The position numbers and the translations under genes are program-made. A model generated the notes under the pieces. The model did no database searches. It had not been told where the DNA came from and saw only the letters and a list, made by a program, of their open reading frames with translations. A stretch of DNA of 64,000 bases from the NCBI RefSeq assembly GCF_902686445.1, contig NC_062222.1, forward strand, positions 41,415,792 through 41,479,791, in the 5' to 3' direction. This document shows, one piece after another, positions 47,937 to 58,860 of this stretch (the first letter of the stretch is position 1; every line of letters begins with the position of its first letter). The stretch is from Sciurus carolinensis. Lineage: Eukaryota; Chordata; Mammalia; Rodentia; Sciuridae.

Positions 47937-48600
47937 TTAAAAAGGCACATTGCTGGTGGAGTTGCAAATTAGTGCAGCCGCTCTGGAAAGCAGTGTGGAG
48001 AATCCTCAGAAAACTTGGAATGGACCCACCTTTTGACCCAGTTATCCCACTCCTCGATTTATACCCAAAGGACTTAAAATCAACAAACTACAGTAACACA
48101 GCCACATCAATGTTTATAGCAGCTCAGTTCACAATAGTTAGATTGTGGAACCAACCTAGATGCCCTTCAACAGATGAATGGATAAAGAAACTCTGGTTTA
48201 TATACACAATGGAATACTATTCAGCCATAAATAATAATAATATTATGGCATTTGCAAATAAATGGATGGAATTGGAGAATATCATGCTAAGTGAAATAAG
48301 CCAAGCCCAAAAAACCAAAGGCCGAATGTTTTCCCTGATAAGTGGAGAAAGATATATAATGAGGTTGGGGGGGTGGGGAGTGAGAGAAGAATGGGGGAAC
48401 TTTAGGTTATGTAAAAGGAAATGAGAGGGAGGGGTATGAAAAATGGTGGAATGAGACAGACATCATTGCTCTATGTACATGTATGATTACACGAATGGTA
48501 TGAATCTACTGTACAACCATAGAAATGAAATGATGTACCCCATTTGTGTACAATGAATCAAGTTGCAGTCTGTAAAAAATTCAAAGATAAATTTAAAAAT
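47937..48600 (+). mobile_element. 5'-truncated L1: ORF2 C-terminus and 3' UTR
   Basis: The open frame 47924-48424 encodes the ORF2 end without a break: '[19 protein letters not shown]', 'PPFDPVIPLLDLYPKD', '[19 protein letters not shown]' and 'ELENIMLSEISQAQKTKGR'. The usual TGA after LISG is absent (the copies at 25427 and 31571 have it), so the frame runs on into the UTR for about 30 codons. The 3' UTR is of the 1331-1545 subfamily and the tail is A-rich. Flanking text 'aagaaattttaaaa' and 'aggaaattaaaat' may be a worn duplication. Confidence 0.93.
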
Positions 48601-49595
48601 AATAAAAGAGGAAATTAAAATAGAAAATTGATTACCTGGAAGAGCAACCTGATGTGGGATGTGGAGGTCATGAGACCATGCAGTTCTACTTAAAGATAAT
48701 TATTTATAGACAGAAAGCATTAACTTGCTTAATTAACAAAAATCAAAGGAGTGAACTTTCAATTTATGCATCTCTTCCCAGTATTCTGTTTCCACACTTA
48801 TGTATGCCAATACATAACACTATGTATGTTGTAAAACTTTTATATCACCACAGAATGTTGACTCTGAAAGTAGAAAACTCTAGCTTAAAAATAACAGAAG
48901 CAGATCGTAACTCATTCTGTGGGGACCATTTCAATACCATAAGCAACTGTTTCTTCTTCAATATAATGAAGGTTATGATAATGCATTACTACATAACATT
49001 GTTCCCAATGCCATAGTGTTTTATAAATTATAAAGCATTAGAGAGTTATGAAACCTTATATCTTATTTTCAACAAATGTATTTTATATGACTGAGGAATT
49101 TGGAATACTCCTGGTAGTTAATAGTCTTTTGTTAAAGTGAATATAGAAATATATTTCGGAAAGAGTAAAGTCAAAGAACTCTTCAGCCATGATGAAACAC
49201 TTACCACAATTTTACACCACACCCAATATTGATATGGTAACTCTATGCATAAAAATCAGGATGAGTTGGTACATGGTTTTGATAATTTGCTTTTCTAAAT
49301 TTATCTTTCAAATTAGAATGGAAAAAATATTACAGGGTAGATTGTTATCAGATTTGAAATATTTTAAAATGTTAATTTTAAAATACATTATTTTGCTGTT
49401 TTTAGTCTGGAATGGACAACAGAAAGAGAATTATTCTCTCAGCTAGCACCCTAGAATAAGATAAATCCTGTCATTTACTATCAGGAAGCACTGGCTTCTT
49501 TGTTCAGTATGGAGTCCAAATAGATATGCATTTACCTGTAAACAACATGTTCTTCATAACTTAGAGTAGGAACTGGATCTATAGGAGAGAGAAAC
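48601..49595. other. Unassigned AT-rich DNA
   Basis: Open readings 48654-49016 and 49189-49446 have no recognisable features. Nothing else is seen. Confidence 0.5.
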
Positions 49596-49840
49596 CAGGA
49601 GTCTACAAACTTTGGCTAGAGAGAGAGATCCAGATAGTCGCTTGTTTTGTAAATAAAACTGCAGTGGATTTCACACAGTCAAGCTCACTTATTCATGTGT
49701 ATCTATGGTTCACGTTTGTTTTGTCTACAATTAATCATACACTTAAATAGCAGAAGTTGTTCAGAGGCCTCAGGGGAGCAAAATTTGAGGCTATTCATCA
49801 TCTACCCTTTATTTAAAAAAAAGTGTGAACTTCTAGACTG
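49596..49840 (-). mobile_element. hAT-Charlie-type nonautonomous DNA transposon
   Basis: Begins 'caggagtctacaaactttgg' and ends 'gtgaacttctagactg', which are worn inverted termini of each other. The interior 'tgttttgtaaataaaactgc', 'acttattcatgtgtatctat' and 'gagcaaaatttgaggctatt' follows an abundant mammalian MER-type element. A possible 8-bp target duplication begins 'gagaa' on both sides. The exact family name is not certain. Confidence 0.65.
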
Positions 49841-50920
49841 GAGAATTACATGGAGGCAACCTCAAGGTTCTTACTCTTTCTACGGGCACAGTAGGTTCTG
49901 GTTGTCAATTCTGTGACCTATCATTGTATATCAATCAGAACTCAAAATACGCATGTATCAACAAAGAGTATAGATTCATATGTGGCATTGCAAGAATAAT
50001 AGGTAGTAAGAAAACAATTACATTTACACTTCACTTTTACTTAAGATTTTTTACTACTATGCCAGTGTCGATATGCTCTATGTATTTGAATATCTCCAAA
50101 TATGAAAATACAAGTTTTAAAAGGTGGCAAGATTTGTACCATTTTGGCAATGGAGATTAAAGGCATCTTGAGAACTCAATACAATGATGTAAAAAGTGCA
50201 GGAGAAAGAGAGAGCATTACTGAGTAGTACTCATTTTGAAAAGGAAAAAGATAATATATATTTTTAAACACTGCGAAACTATAAAATTTATCAAAAATGT
50301 ACTCAGTCAAGGAACACTGTCATTGCCAATGCAAGGCTAACATTCTAAAATTCAATTGGTCAGGAAATGAAATGACAAAGAAAATCTAAGTTTAATAATA
50401 AAGAAAAAGTAGAAAGGCAAGGGTAAGGTATATAATATTTCTAAATTGTTATGTATCATAAAAGTGGTCATTCTCTTTATCCATTTTTTAATATGGTGTG
50501 AGGTAAACTCATTCCTCCGTGGGAGGATACCCAATTTTCCTAGCACCAATAATTGATGTTATTCTCCTTTTTCCTAATGAGTATTCTTGGAACATCGGAA
50601 CAAAACCAACTGACCTTGGATTTATTCTTAATCTTTTTATCCTGGTTCCCTGATATGTCTGCTTTTTTGCCAGTACCTGCTGCTTTTATTTGAAACAATT
50701 AATTTTTAACTAATTTTTTTATTAATTAGAACATGTTTTGAAGTTTTTGTGAATATAAACATACTTATATTAAATATATATATATGTATATATATATATA
50801 TCATTTCTCTGGCAAAAGGGTGCAATTTAACTTCTTTCTTTTCCATGCAGATGAGTTTTTAAAATTTTCTAGCCAATCGTTCTGGTTAGGCTTTCAGTAC
50901 AAAGAATTCATTTCCCTTTT
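49841..50920. other. Unassigned AT-rich DNA
   Basis: A TA-rich stretch lies at about 50771-50801. No gene is visible. Confidence 0.5.
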
Positions 50921-51015
50921 TAAAAAAAATTTTTTTTGTGGTAGTGGTGCCGGTGAACTCAGTTTCTTGAGCATGCTAGAGAAGTGCTCTGACCCTGAAT
51001 TACGTCCCCAGACCC
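50921..51015 (-). mobile_element. ID-type SINE, old
   Basis: T-rich tail (50931-50937), then antisense 'gtggtgccggtgaactcagt', 'gagcatgctagagaagtgct' and 'ctgaattacgtccccagacc'. Diverged, boundaries approximate. Confidence 0.6.
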
Positions 51016-51029
51016 TACTACAAAGGATC

Positions 51030-52070
51030 TAAATAGTCATTTCTCAAAAGAAGATACAAATATATAAAAAATGTTCAATATTTCTACTGATCAGGAATAT
51101 AAAAATTAAATCCACAATGAGAAACCACTTCATACGTTAGAATGGCTACAATATGAACGATTGGTATAATGAGAAATTATACTCCATTTATGTACGATTT
51201 ATCAAAATGCATAAATGCATAAATACAGTATGCAATGCATATTGTAATGTACAACCAATTCAAACAAATTTTTAAAAAGATAATGATAACAAGTGCTGGT
51301 AAAAGACATGGAGAAAAGGAAACATTTATAGACTCTTGGTAGAAATTTAAGTTAGTATAACCATTTTGGAAAATAGAATTCAAGGTAAAAACTAAAAATG
51401 AAATTAATGTATGATAGAGAAATTTCACTACTGGGTATATGGCCAGGAGAATTAAAATCAGTGTACTGAAGAGGTACTTACACTCTCATGTTCATTTCCA
51501 TATTATTCACAATAGTCAAGACATAGAAACAACCTAAGTATGTGTCAGTAGATAAATGTGTGTATACATACATGTTTGTGTGTTATATGCACAAATATAA
51601 TATAAAGCCTTAAAAATAATATTTTGTTATTTGTGACAATATGGATGAAACTAGAAAGCATTATACTGAGTTTGATAAACCAAGCAGAGAAACATTAAGA
51701 TCTCACTTATATGTGGAATGTTAAAAAAATGATTTTATATAAAAAGAGTGAAAAGGAGGTTGCCAGATTTGGAGGGTAAGAAGAAGGAAGAGGAAAGATC
51801 ACAGGTGATCAAAGGGTGGAAAGTTTCAGTAAGGCTTGAGATAAGTTCTAGTAATCTATTGCACTGCATAGTGATCACAGTTAATAATAATGTGTTGTTT
51901 ATTTCAAAAATGCTCAAATAAATTTTAATGTTTTCAGTCAAGAAGATGATGATGAGATGATGCTTATGTTAGTTATCTTGATTAAATCTTACTATAACAT
52001 ATATGTGCTAAAACATCATATTATACTACATAAATAATGCTTGTTATTTGTCAGTAATAAACAAACGTAT
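51030..52070 (+). mobile_element. Old L1: distal ORF2 to 3' UTR, decayed
   Basis: Sense order: 'catttctcaaaagaagatac', 'caatgagaaaccacttcata', then after an insertion 'gtgctggtaaaagacatgga', 'ttcactactgggtatatggc', 'agaaacaacctaagtatgtg', 'ttatactgagtttgataaac', 'ctcacttatatgtggaatgt' and the UTR 'gatcaaagggtgg' and 'taataataatgtgttg'. Many stops. The 3' limit is approximate. Confidence 0.8.
51165..51285 (+). mobile_element. Short L1 3'-UTR tail nested in the older L1
   Basis: The block 'attatactccatttatgtac', 'gatttatcaaaatgcataaa' and 'atgtacaaccaattcaaaca' followed by an A-rich end interrupts the ORF2 text at 51165 and 51285. It resembles the reversed end of the copy at 11483-11600. Confidence 0.5.
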
Positions 52071-52443
52071 TCCTTTAATTGAGATTATTTTGTCTTTCTT
52101 ATGAAAACTTGAGTTCGTGTTGCTTAATGCTCTAAATGTTTGCATTTTTCATACAACCAATACTACATTTCACAAACTAATGTCAACAATCAAATGCCAT
52201 CTTCATAATTCTATTCATGGGAATGGTGATAGATAATAGTACACACATTACACCTAGGAAATATCTTTCTTGTCAGGAAGAAAAAGCTATTTACTCCAAT
52301 TGAGTGTACCTTTAGTGTATAGAACAGTATCCTGGAAGTGCTTGAAATATTAAAATTTCCAACAAATTACCTTGATTTTTAAGTGTGCAAGATACTATAT
52401 GCTTAGAAGACGAGTGGACTTTTCCTTATTAAAATATTTTATT

Positions 52444-52655
52444 GTCAGGTACAGAGGTACACACTGGCAATCTCGGTGACTAGGGAATCTGAGGCAGAAG
52501 AATCAGAAGTTTAAAGCCAGCCACAGCAATTTACCAAGGCCCTAAGCAACATAGTGAGGCCCTGTATCCAAACAAAAAAATATTTTAAAAATTTTTAAAC
52601 AAAGGCTGGAGATATGACTCAGTGGTCGAGGGCCCCTGGGTTTAATTCCTGGCAT
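52444..52655 (+). mobile_element. B1-dID SINE, nearly full length
   Basis: B1 (7SL-derived) part: 'aggtacagaggtacacactg', 'aatctgaggcagaagaatca', 'ttaaagccagccacagcaat' and 'cctaagcaacatagtgaggc'. It is joined through an A-rich linker to an ID part, 'ggctggagatatgactcagt' and 'gggcccctgggtttaattcc'. A worn duplication is possible (52428-52440 with about 52677-52690). Confidence 0.85.
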
Positions 52656-52967
52656 AAATTAATTAATTAATAATTGATTAAAATAATTATTTTGTTCTTT
52701 ACTTTAAAATGTTAACATTCCTACCTACATAAAACTTACTCTTTGTATGTAAGTAATAGGAATAATAACGTGAATTCTTAAACCTAAAATTTTAGTAGTG
52801 AATTACATTCAAATGGTTGATAAAAGCATAATAAAATCACTTAAGTAACAATTTTTAAAGTAGCCTGGGACAAAATGTCACTAAGTTACACTGTAACAAA
52901 AATTAGGTAATGAACCAAACAAAAATTATGTAGTATACATTATACTTCCCTATTTTTTTCCATTTTT
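52656..52967. other. Unassigned AT-rich DNA
   Basis: Nothing recognised. Confidence 0.5.
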
Positions 52968-54030
52968 AGCTGGGTCAAATGGTGGTTCCATTTCAAGTTT
53001 TATAAGGAATCTCCATACTGCTTTCCAGAGTGGTTGCACCAATTTGCAGTCCCACCAGCAAGGTATGAGTGTAACTTTTTCCCCAGAGACTCGCCAATAC
53101 CTATTGTTGCTTGTATTCTTGATAATAGACACTCTAATTAGGGTAAGATGAAATCTTTGGATAGTTTTGATTTGCATTTATCTTATGACTAGAGATGTTG
53201 AACATTTTTTCATGTATCTGTTGATGGCTTGTATGTCTTCTTCTGTAAAGTGACTGCTCCGTTCCTTAGCCCATTTATTGACTGGGTTATTTGTATTCTT
53301 GGTGTAAAGTTTTTTGAGTTGTTTATAAATTCTGGAGATTAGTGTTCTCTCTGAAGTACATGTGGTAAAGATTTTCTCCCACTCTGTAGGCTCTCTCTTC
53401 ACATTGTTGATTGTTTCCTTTGCTGAGAAAAAGCTTTTTAGTTTGAATCTATGCCATTTATTGATTTCTGATTTTATTTCTTGTGCTTTGGGAATCATGT
53501 TGGAAGTCAGGTTCTAAGCCAATTAGATGAAGATTTGGGCCTAGTCTTTCTTCTATTAAGTGCAGAGTCTTTGGTCTAATTACCAAGTCTTTGATCCATT
53601 TTGAGTTGAGTTTTGTGTAGGGTGAGAGATAGGGGTTTAATTTCATTTTGGTACATATGGATTTCTAGTTTTCCCAGAACCATTTGTTGAAGAGGTTGTC
53701 TTTTCTCCATTATATGTTTTTGGCACCTTTTTCTAGTATGAGATAACTGTATTTATGTGGGCTTGTCTCTGTGTCCTATATTCTGTACCATTGGTCTACC
53801 TGTCTATTTTTGTATCAATACCATGCTGTTTTTGTTACTGTTGCTCTGTAATATAGTTGAAGGTCTGCTTTACTCCTTCTGCAAGGATTCCTTTGGCTAT
53901 TCTGGGTCTCTTATTCTCTAAATGAATTTCATGATTGCTTTATCTATTTCTATGGGGTACATCATTGGGATTTAATTGGAATTGCATTTAATCTGTATAG
54001 TGCTTTTGGTAGTATGGGTATGCCTCATGT
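52968..54030 (-). mobile_element. L1 ORF2 fragment lacking its 3' end
   Basis: Minus-strand ORF2 reading is recoverable in pieces from 54030 down to 52968: 'MKLNPYLSPYTKLNSKWIKD', 'KAQEIKSEINKWHRFKLKSF', '[19 protein letters not shown]', 'NKWAKERSSHFTEEDIQAIN', 'NNRYWRVSGEKVTL', '[18 protein letters not shown]' and 'MEPPFDP'. Frameshifts separate the pieces. The cysteine at the CWWDCK site is kept. The element stops abruptly inside ORF2 at 52968, without UTR or A-tail, and at about 54030 at its 5' side. Confidence 0.92.
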
Positions 54031-54102
54031 GTATCCTGATTTAAACCAATTTCAACATAAATTTTGTGATTTGAAGTAGTTGGAGAAATATTCATACAGT
54101 GA

Positions 54103-54427
54103 TGTTATGGTTCAGATATTAATTATCCCCCTAAAGACCTGTACCTGTATGTTAAAGGCTTGGTCACCAGTCTGTCCCACTATTGGGAGGTGTTGGTACC
54201 TTTAGGAAGCCTGGCCTATTAGAAGAAGTAGGGGATATTAGGTCCCTGGCCTTTTTGGATCTCTCTCTTTGCTTTCTGTACTCCATGAAGTGAAAAGACA
54301 TCCTGTTGTAAATGATTCTCCCAATATTTACTGTGCTGCAACAGTTCCAAAGCAACAGGGACAAGTGACAATAGATTGTCTTTTTTTTTTTTTTTTCTTT
54401 TCCTTTTCCCTTTTCTTTTCTTCTTCT

Positions 54428-54460
<33 letters not shown>

Positions 54461-54756
54461 CCTGTATCAAAGATTGAACCCAGGGGCATTTAAACCATTG
54501 AGCCACATCCCCAGCTCTTTAAAATTTTTGTGACAGGGTCATGCTAAGTTATTTAGAGCCTTACTACATGGCTGAAGCTGACTTTGAACTTCTGATCCTC
54601 CTGCCTGAGCCTCCTGAGCCACTGTAATTGAGGGTATGTACCACCATGCCCAACTAGACTGCAATCTTTGTAACTGAGTAACAAAATAAAACTTTTTTCT
54701 CCTTTAGCTGATTTTCTCAGGTATTTTGTCATAACAAGGACAAGCTGACTAACACA
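54103..54756 (+). mobile_element. MaLR-type LTR split by a SINE
   Basis: Starts TGTTATGG and ends CTGACTAACACA. Landmarks: 'ttaaaggcttggtcaccagt', 'ctattgggaggtgttggtac', 'caaagcaacagggacaagtg', then after the SINE 'aaaataaaacttttttctcc' (poly(A) signal region) and 'ctcaggtattttgtcataac'. Removing 54379-54652 rejoins it. Confidence 0.85.
54379..54652 (-). mobile_element. B1-dID SINE, full length, with long pyrimidine tail
   Basis: The antisense A-tail is an 84-base T/C tract (54379-54462). Then antisense ID: 'aagattgaacccaggggcat', 'accattgagccacatcccca'. Then antisense B1: 'gacagggtcatgctaagtta', 'gaagctgactttgaacttct', 'gatcctcctgcctgagcctc' and 'accaccatgcccaac'. A worn flanking duplication is visible as 'aatagattg' (54370-54378) and 'actagactg' (54653-54661). 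Lysine-rich and phenylalanine-rich open readings over the tract are artefacts. Confidence 0.9.
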
Positions 54757-55030
54757 ATGGAGAATTAGATGATTCCAAACAATTATTGTTAATTTTCTTA
54801 TATGTGCAAATGGAATTGTGGTTATGTAAGGATATGTTCAAGGATATAGAATGAAAGTATATGAAATCTAGGATTTGCTTTGAAGTGCATTCCATAGAAC
54901 AAGAAGATGTTTGCAGCATCTAGGGTATATGTAGTAATTATTGAAAAAAGGCAATGCAATAGGTGGGGATTTATTGTGATATTGGTTGGTTTGTTTTGGT
55001 TATATTTGAAAACAGTCCTTAGTTTAGCAA

Positions 55031-55101
55031 AAAGGAAAAAGGAAGGAAGGAAGGAAGGAAAGAAGGAAGGAAGGAAGGAAGGAAGGGAGGGAAAGAGAAA
55101 G
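55031..55101 (+). repeat. (GGAA)n microsatellite
   Basis: About a dozen GGAA units with interruptions (AAAGAAGG, GGGA). Each GGAA is the core of an ETS-factor site, but there is no nearby gene to regulate in the window. Confidence 0.95.
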
Positions 55102-55809
55102 AATAACTATCTGTGGTAAATATTATCTCAACATTCTCAGTCACGTGGCAGGTTATGGAAATCCAACTAATTTTCATCTCAGGCTAAATTTGGATGTATT
55201 CATATCACCTATTTCCTAAAACATAAATAAAAGCTGTAATTTAAGCTCTTTAATAGTACTTTTGGGAAAACTACACATTGCATAAGCAATTTTATCATAT
55301 TCTTAATGATTGCATTAGGGTTTTCTCCAATTTCTGCCTTCATGAAATGTTTTAGAAATCTTTATCTTGTCAGTGTAATTAAATGGAGGCTGAATAATGC
55401 CTAATTCTGTAGGATTGCTGGATCTTTTTACAAATTTTTATCCCAGAGTTCCATAATTTTGTTTAAGAGGGAAGAGGTAGAAATCATTTTAGGGTTATTT
55501 AGTTCCATGCTTCTAAAAATCTACTATGTACAAGAACCTTCTGGGTATCTTTTTAAAAAAACAGATCTTTATTCATAAGCCTAGTGTTAATACCAAGACT
55601 CTGGTTTTTTTAGAAGCATCCCCAAGAGAAGGTCAATTCTCCTGTGGACTAAGGATCTAGCTCACTTCATTCTTTAATTATTTTTAGGATCACTAATTGA
55701 AATGATCCTATAAGAAATGATGACTTTTCAACATTATCCCTGAAAACATATTTTTATGTTATTTTGAACAAATACATACTGATATGAAGATTTTACACAT
55801 GAATAAAAT
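55102..55809. other. Unassigned AT-rich DNA
   Basis: Nothing recognised. Confidence 0.5.
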
Positions 55810-55990
55810 ACTATGTAGTGTTTAAATACACATGTATATTGTGCAATGTTAAATCAGATTAAACATGTCTTTCTCCTCAAATATTTAGGATGTCTTCATG
55901 GGAAAAACCTTCAAAATCCTTTCTTACAGCTTTTTAAATGAACATTATTTATAGTCAACATAATCTGCAGCATAATTAAATTTTAATGCA
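55810..55990 (+). mobile_element. Ancient L1M 3'-UTR fragment
   Basis: 'aaatacacatgtatattgtg', 'aatcagattaaacatgtctt', 'gaaaaaccttcaaaatcctt' and 'tatagtcaacataatctgc' follow the old L1M 3'-UTR order also seen at 58660-58860. Confidence 0.6.
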
Positions 55991-58659
55991 AATGGATACA
56001 GATATATCAACTATAATACTGGAGATTTTTTTCTTGTCTAGACAATTGTAAATAATGCAGAGATACTAAATGTAACAGGTAAAAAGTTCAAGAAAAATAT
56101 TTGTGTAATGCCATAAACATTAAAATTATTTTATTCTGAAATATGGAAAGACTTCTGTTATAGTTCTAATTACAGATTTTACTCAGTTAGTTTTACTTTA
56201 TTCTTCATTAAATTTTGATGATAAGCATATGTTAGGAATGTTGGGAACAAGACCTGTGTTATCAGTTTCTAAGTCAATGATACATATTTTAAATAGTTTG
56301 CATTGATTAGCTAAATCAGATATTTAAAATCCATCTAAATTAAAGGGGTTAACAAAAGCCCAAATTGTGTAAGATTATATGCATTTTCCAGTGTGATTAT
56401 TTTTAAAAAGTAGAGAGATTATTATATAGCTATCATTCCTCAATAGTTTTAATTGAATGTACTATGCTGAATATACACCTTTATTAAGTTCTTAGGGTTA
56501 TGTGTTAGTAAGCTTTCCATTGCTCTGACAAAATACATAAGAAACTGTAACAGTAAAATGTCATAGATTGTTTGCACATGAAACATTTGGGAAGATAATT
56601 ATGGCAAAACAATTATTTTGAAAATATGTTACATGGAAGAGTGCTCATGGTTTAAAATGATGTAAGATGGTAAAAGTGTAAGAGTTAAAGAAAAGAATAA
56701 GAATATATGCCTTTTTCACATATCAGGATACACTATTTCAGAAAATGTGACATAATATTCTTAAACAACATTTTTGTTCACATGGAAACTAACCCTAAGA
56801 ATCTAATGACTTCCTTAAAGTGATATGTTGCATTTGAATTGGCTAATGTAAGTACTCATTTTATTGCTTGTTAAAATTTATTTTTAAATTTAAATTTAAT
56901 TTACTTAGATTGGTTTTCTATCTAAGTAAATAAATTTTTTTTCATGAAGTTAGTTTCATTAAAGCTGTCCTCAATTTTCCTCAGAAATAACTCACACTTT
57001 TAAAGAAAAAAGTTTACACATGAATTGTGATAAATATACATCAAAAATAGCTGTTAGTAGACAGTTGTTTATATGATGATCATAAATATATATGAATAGC
57101 ATTCATGTCATAAAACCAAGTGTTCTAATTAATTCATTGTATATATACATATATACAAGTTTGCAGTATTATAAATTATAAGATATGACATTTCTATTAT
57201 AGTTTTTATGAGAATTTTTATAAGTCGAATTCACTTAAAACCATAACATATAGTTCTCTCCAAATACAATGTTTCAAAGTTTGTATCAAAAACCTTCAAG
57301 TTAACACTGCTTTCTCCAAAGAGTGTAGATTAATCACCTGGGAAATATTTTTTAATGTGTATTGCTTTAGGTTGTACATAAATCTTGTAACAAAATAAAT
57401 CTCTATAATTCAAAGAACCAAAACTACTTTTACTACACATGCTGTTTTCCCCTACAGCCCTGTTGTTGATGATTACTCTCTCATTTGAAATTTGAAATGG
57501 AAAAACAAGCTTCTCAAGTTTAAAATCATACTAGTGTGATAAACTCTTACAGGAGAGCAAAATTTCAGTGAAATTCTAGATGTTGCTCTTCATTGCAAGA
57601 AATTAAACCTTACATAAACAATAAAAATAAAGATGCATGAAATATTTTCTAGATTAGAAGTATGTTTGGAGTGTATACTCCTACTGGATACTTTAGGGAT
57701 AATAATAAACATTGTGGTTGTAATAAGAATTCATTACTGAAAAGAGGAGATCTGGATTCTAGCCCTACTTCCTGAGCAAGATAGAGGAGTAGATGTGGGT
57801 GTCCAAACCTGTGAGGAGTCTGAGGTTTTATCCTACTTGTAAGCTACCAATGTAGCTGCCTGTTTGATGCTGTAAGAAAATATGATATTTATTTGGTTAA
57901 CAAAGACTTTTACTCAAATAATTGCATACATCATGAAATGCATGCTTGTATTGGTTCTCTTTTGTTCCCAATCCCATAGGATAATATGAAGTGACTCCAT
58001 GTCTGCCATGTAAATCCCAATTACTTTATTGACATTTCTATTTGTTCTGAGACACTAATACAAGTACAGCAGGATTGCACCTATTCAGCCTTTGCCTAGA
58101 GGAAGAAAGTTCAGTGCACTTCCTCCGTCCACTGTTGTATCTCTGGCCAGTGAACTGATGCTGACTCAAATGCTTTTTAAAGTTAAGTTAAAACACATGA
58201 AGATTTCCTTTGTCCTCCCTAATATTCAAGTCATTATGCTTTGAGCTAGGACCACCCCTGCAATTTCTGATAATCTCACTCTATTGACAATGAAACAATG
58301 ATCAGAACAGGTAGGGATGGCAGAATTAGAATTCACATATGCCAATCTGAGCAAACTTCACCAGGATCTAGGGGGATTTCCAAAAATAAAAGAATAAATA
58401 AATAAATAAGTCTAATATTCCTCCCTGTTCCATATCTTCCAGGAAATAAGATGTTTTCTCTGTGAATTAAGGGCTCTTTCTCTTTCTCTACCTCCTCCAC
58501 AAATCTGGTGTCAATTTCTAGCAGCTATAAATTCATCATTTTTTAAAGTGTTCTTTATCCAAACCAGAGCTCTTTGTCTGAAAACATCATATTTAAAATA
58601 AACATAGACATTTCAATAAAACATAACCAGAATTCACTCTAAGTCCTCTATTTTCCAAT
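55991..58659. other. AT-rich intergenic DNA
   Basis: Mostly unassigned. 56505-56600 ('tgttagtaagctttccattg', 'ctctgacaaaatacataaga') resembles the antisense start of a rodent MaLR LTR. A 12-bp perfect inverted repeat, ATTTACTTAGAT/ATCTAAGTAAAT, lies at 56899-56910 and 56920-56931. Confidence 0.5.
56505..56600 (-). mobile_element. Possible MaLR LTR end
   Basis: Only the LTR-end text similar to 15497-15560 is recognisable. The rest is lost or diverged. Confidence 0.4.
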
Positions 58660-58860
58660 TTTTAAAAATTTATTAAAAGTGATACATGGAGATATAAAAA
58701 TTGTACACTATGGCACAATGTTGTGTTTTGATACATGGATATATAATACATAAATCAAGTTAAACATATCAATTACCTCAAACTTTTTTATTACTTTATG
58801 GGGAATACATTCAAAATCCTTGTTTCTAACTTTATGAAATCTACAGCACATTTTCTATTC
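58660..58860 (+). mobile_element. Ancient L1M 3'-UTR fragment
   Basis: 'gttttgatacatggatatat', 'gttaaacatatcaattacct', 'caaacttttttattacttta' and 'ggaatacattcaaaatcctt' follow the L1M 3'-UTR order. Confidence 0.65.

Noticed and set aside
47924..48424. Longest open reading of the window (166 codons)
   Set aside because: It is the C-terminal end of L1 ORF2 in a 5'-truncated copy; there is no own start or promoter.
54219..54506. Lysine-rich and phenylalanine-rich open readings
   Set aside because: They are translations of the T/C tract that forms the tail of a SINE.
56899..56931. 12-bp inverted repeat as possible terminator or transposon terminus
   Set aside because: No T-run termination context relevant to a vertebrate gene, and no element interior between or around the arms.
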